64,000 bases of DNA from Streptomyces regalis (GTDB lineage: Bacteria > Actinomycetota > Actinomycetes > Streptomycetales > Streptomycetaceae), in contig NZ_LLZG01000025.1 of NCBI RefSeq assembly GCF_001509475.1, forward strand, positions 62,001-126,000, read 5' to 3'. A program made the translations under genes and the position numbers. Positions 63,375-64,000 of this stretch are shown here, one piece after another; within the stretch, counting starts at the first letter, position 1; the number at the start of each line of letters is the position of its first letter. The notes under the pieces are model-generated. The model ran no database searches. It was not told where the DNA came from and saw only the letters and a list, made by a program, of their open reading frames with translations.

Positions 63375-64000
63375 ATGACCCATCGGATACTCCTGCGAGC
63401 CGGTCACGTGCTGTCGATGGACCCCGACATAGGGGACCTGCCCCAGGGGGACGTCCTCATCGAGGACGGGACGATCGCGGCCGTGGACCGGGAGATCAGC
63501 GCAGACGCCGAAGTGCTCGACATGACCGGCCGGATCGTGATCCCCGGCTTCGTGGACACCCACCGCCACACCTGGGAGGCGCCCATCCGCAATGTCGCCC
63601 CCGATGCCACCCTGGACGACTACTTCGTCGACATCCTCGACACCTTCGCACCGCTGTACACCCCCGAGGACGTGTACGCCGGCAACCTCGCGGGATCGCT
63701 GGAGTGCCTGAACGCCGGCATCACCACCCTCGTCGACTGGTCGCACATCAACAACACGCCCGCACACCCGGACGCCGCGATCCAGGCCCTCACGGAGACC
63801 GGCATCCGCGCCCAGTACGCCTACGGCAGCGCCAACACCTCGCTCGCCGACTACTGGTTCGAGAGCAAGATCGCGGTACCGGGCGACGACGTACGGCGGA
63901 TCCGCAGCACCTACTTCGCCTCCGACGACGGCCTGCTGACCATGGCACTGGCCACCCGCGGCCCCGGGTTCTGCACCGACGACGTCGTCACTGCCGAGTG
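63375..64000 (+). CDS. Amidohydrolase/deaminase (AtzA/SsnA-like), 5' part
   Basis: ATG 63375, 22 bases after E1-beta, with GGGAGGAAGA upstream; the frame is open to the window end (208 codons). It reads MTHRILLRAGHVLSMDPDIG, then the metal motif GFVDTHRHTWEAP and CLNAGITTLVDWSHIN, as in metal-dependent cytosine/guanine/triazine deaminases. It is presumably the fourth gene of the operon. Substrate not known. Confidence 0.85.
   Translation, partial: MTHRILLRAGHVLSMDPDIGDLPQGDVLIEDGTIAAVDREISADAEVLDMTGRIVIPGFVDTHRHTWEAPIRNVAPDATLDDYFVDILDTFAPLYTPEDVYAGNLAGSLECLNAGITTLVDWSHINNTPAHPDAAIQALTETGIRAQYAYGSANTSLADYWFESKIAVPGDDVRRIRSTYFASDDGLLTMALATRGPGFCTDDVVTAE

Overview
The window is chromosomal DNA of a filamentous actinomycete, almost certainly a Streptomyces. 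The evidence is its very high GC content, frequent GTG and TTG starts, a complete conservon (roadblock protein, DUF742, GTPase), a DUF574 methyltransferase, SpoIIE- and RsbW-like fragments, and a rare TTA codon in an accessory gene. All assignments come from reading the sequence; no search was run.

Layout. 1-4044 is the end of a conservon (cvnA partial, cvnB, cvnC, cvnD, GAF protein). 4400-9259 is housekeeping: threonine catabolism (tdh, kbl), a LysR regulator, an XRE-cupin/GNAT pair with a palindrome over its start codon, and a YjbR protein. 9401-12687 is a tRNA-Pro integration site with an integrase remnant, a decayed Rhs toxin with a coupled small membrane ORF, and an IS5 fragment. 12702-15671 holds DinB, a VC0807-like membrane protein, a broken universal stress protein and tatA.

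15841-23865 looks like a coherent stress locus: two TerD proteins, TerB, Spo0M, GlsB/YeaQ and DUF4190 membrane proteins, and a BlaI-type repressor with its M56 peptidase partner. Five near-identical sites of the form TCTACA-N4-TGTAGA lie in the intergenic regions, and each overlaps a plausible -10 element. I infer one BlaI regulon.

24254-29550 is a two-component system divergent from an ABC exporter. 29561-40730 is an accessory region full of dead recombinase and transposase pieces. It carries a three-gene cassette (30995-34695) made of a candidate gasdermin-like protein, a small unknown protein and a CHAT-family caspase-like protease with a visible His/Cys pair. This arrangement matches the bacterial gasdermin-protease logic of abortive defence and is the most exciting candidate here. 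The region also holds an HxlR regulator fused in frame to a FAD-linked oxidase, divergent from a methyltransferase.

40939-48767 contains membrane proteins of unknown role, a MarR regulator with a nearby palindrome, CutA, and several fragments. 48788-53780 holds a Nudix protein, an amidohydrolase and glutamine-synthetase-like pair (FluG-like context), a DUF574 methyltransferase and a lipoprotein. 53889-59137 is a second two-component/ABC module. 59356-64000 is an XRE-cupin regulator followed by a tightly packed catabolic operon: an M24-fold enzyme lacking one metal-binding Asp, dehydrogenase E1 alpha and beta, and an amidohydrolase cut by the window end.
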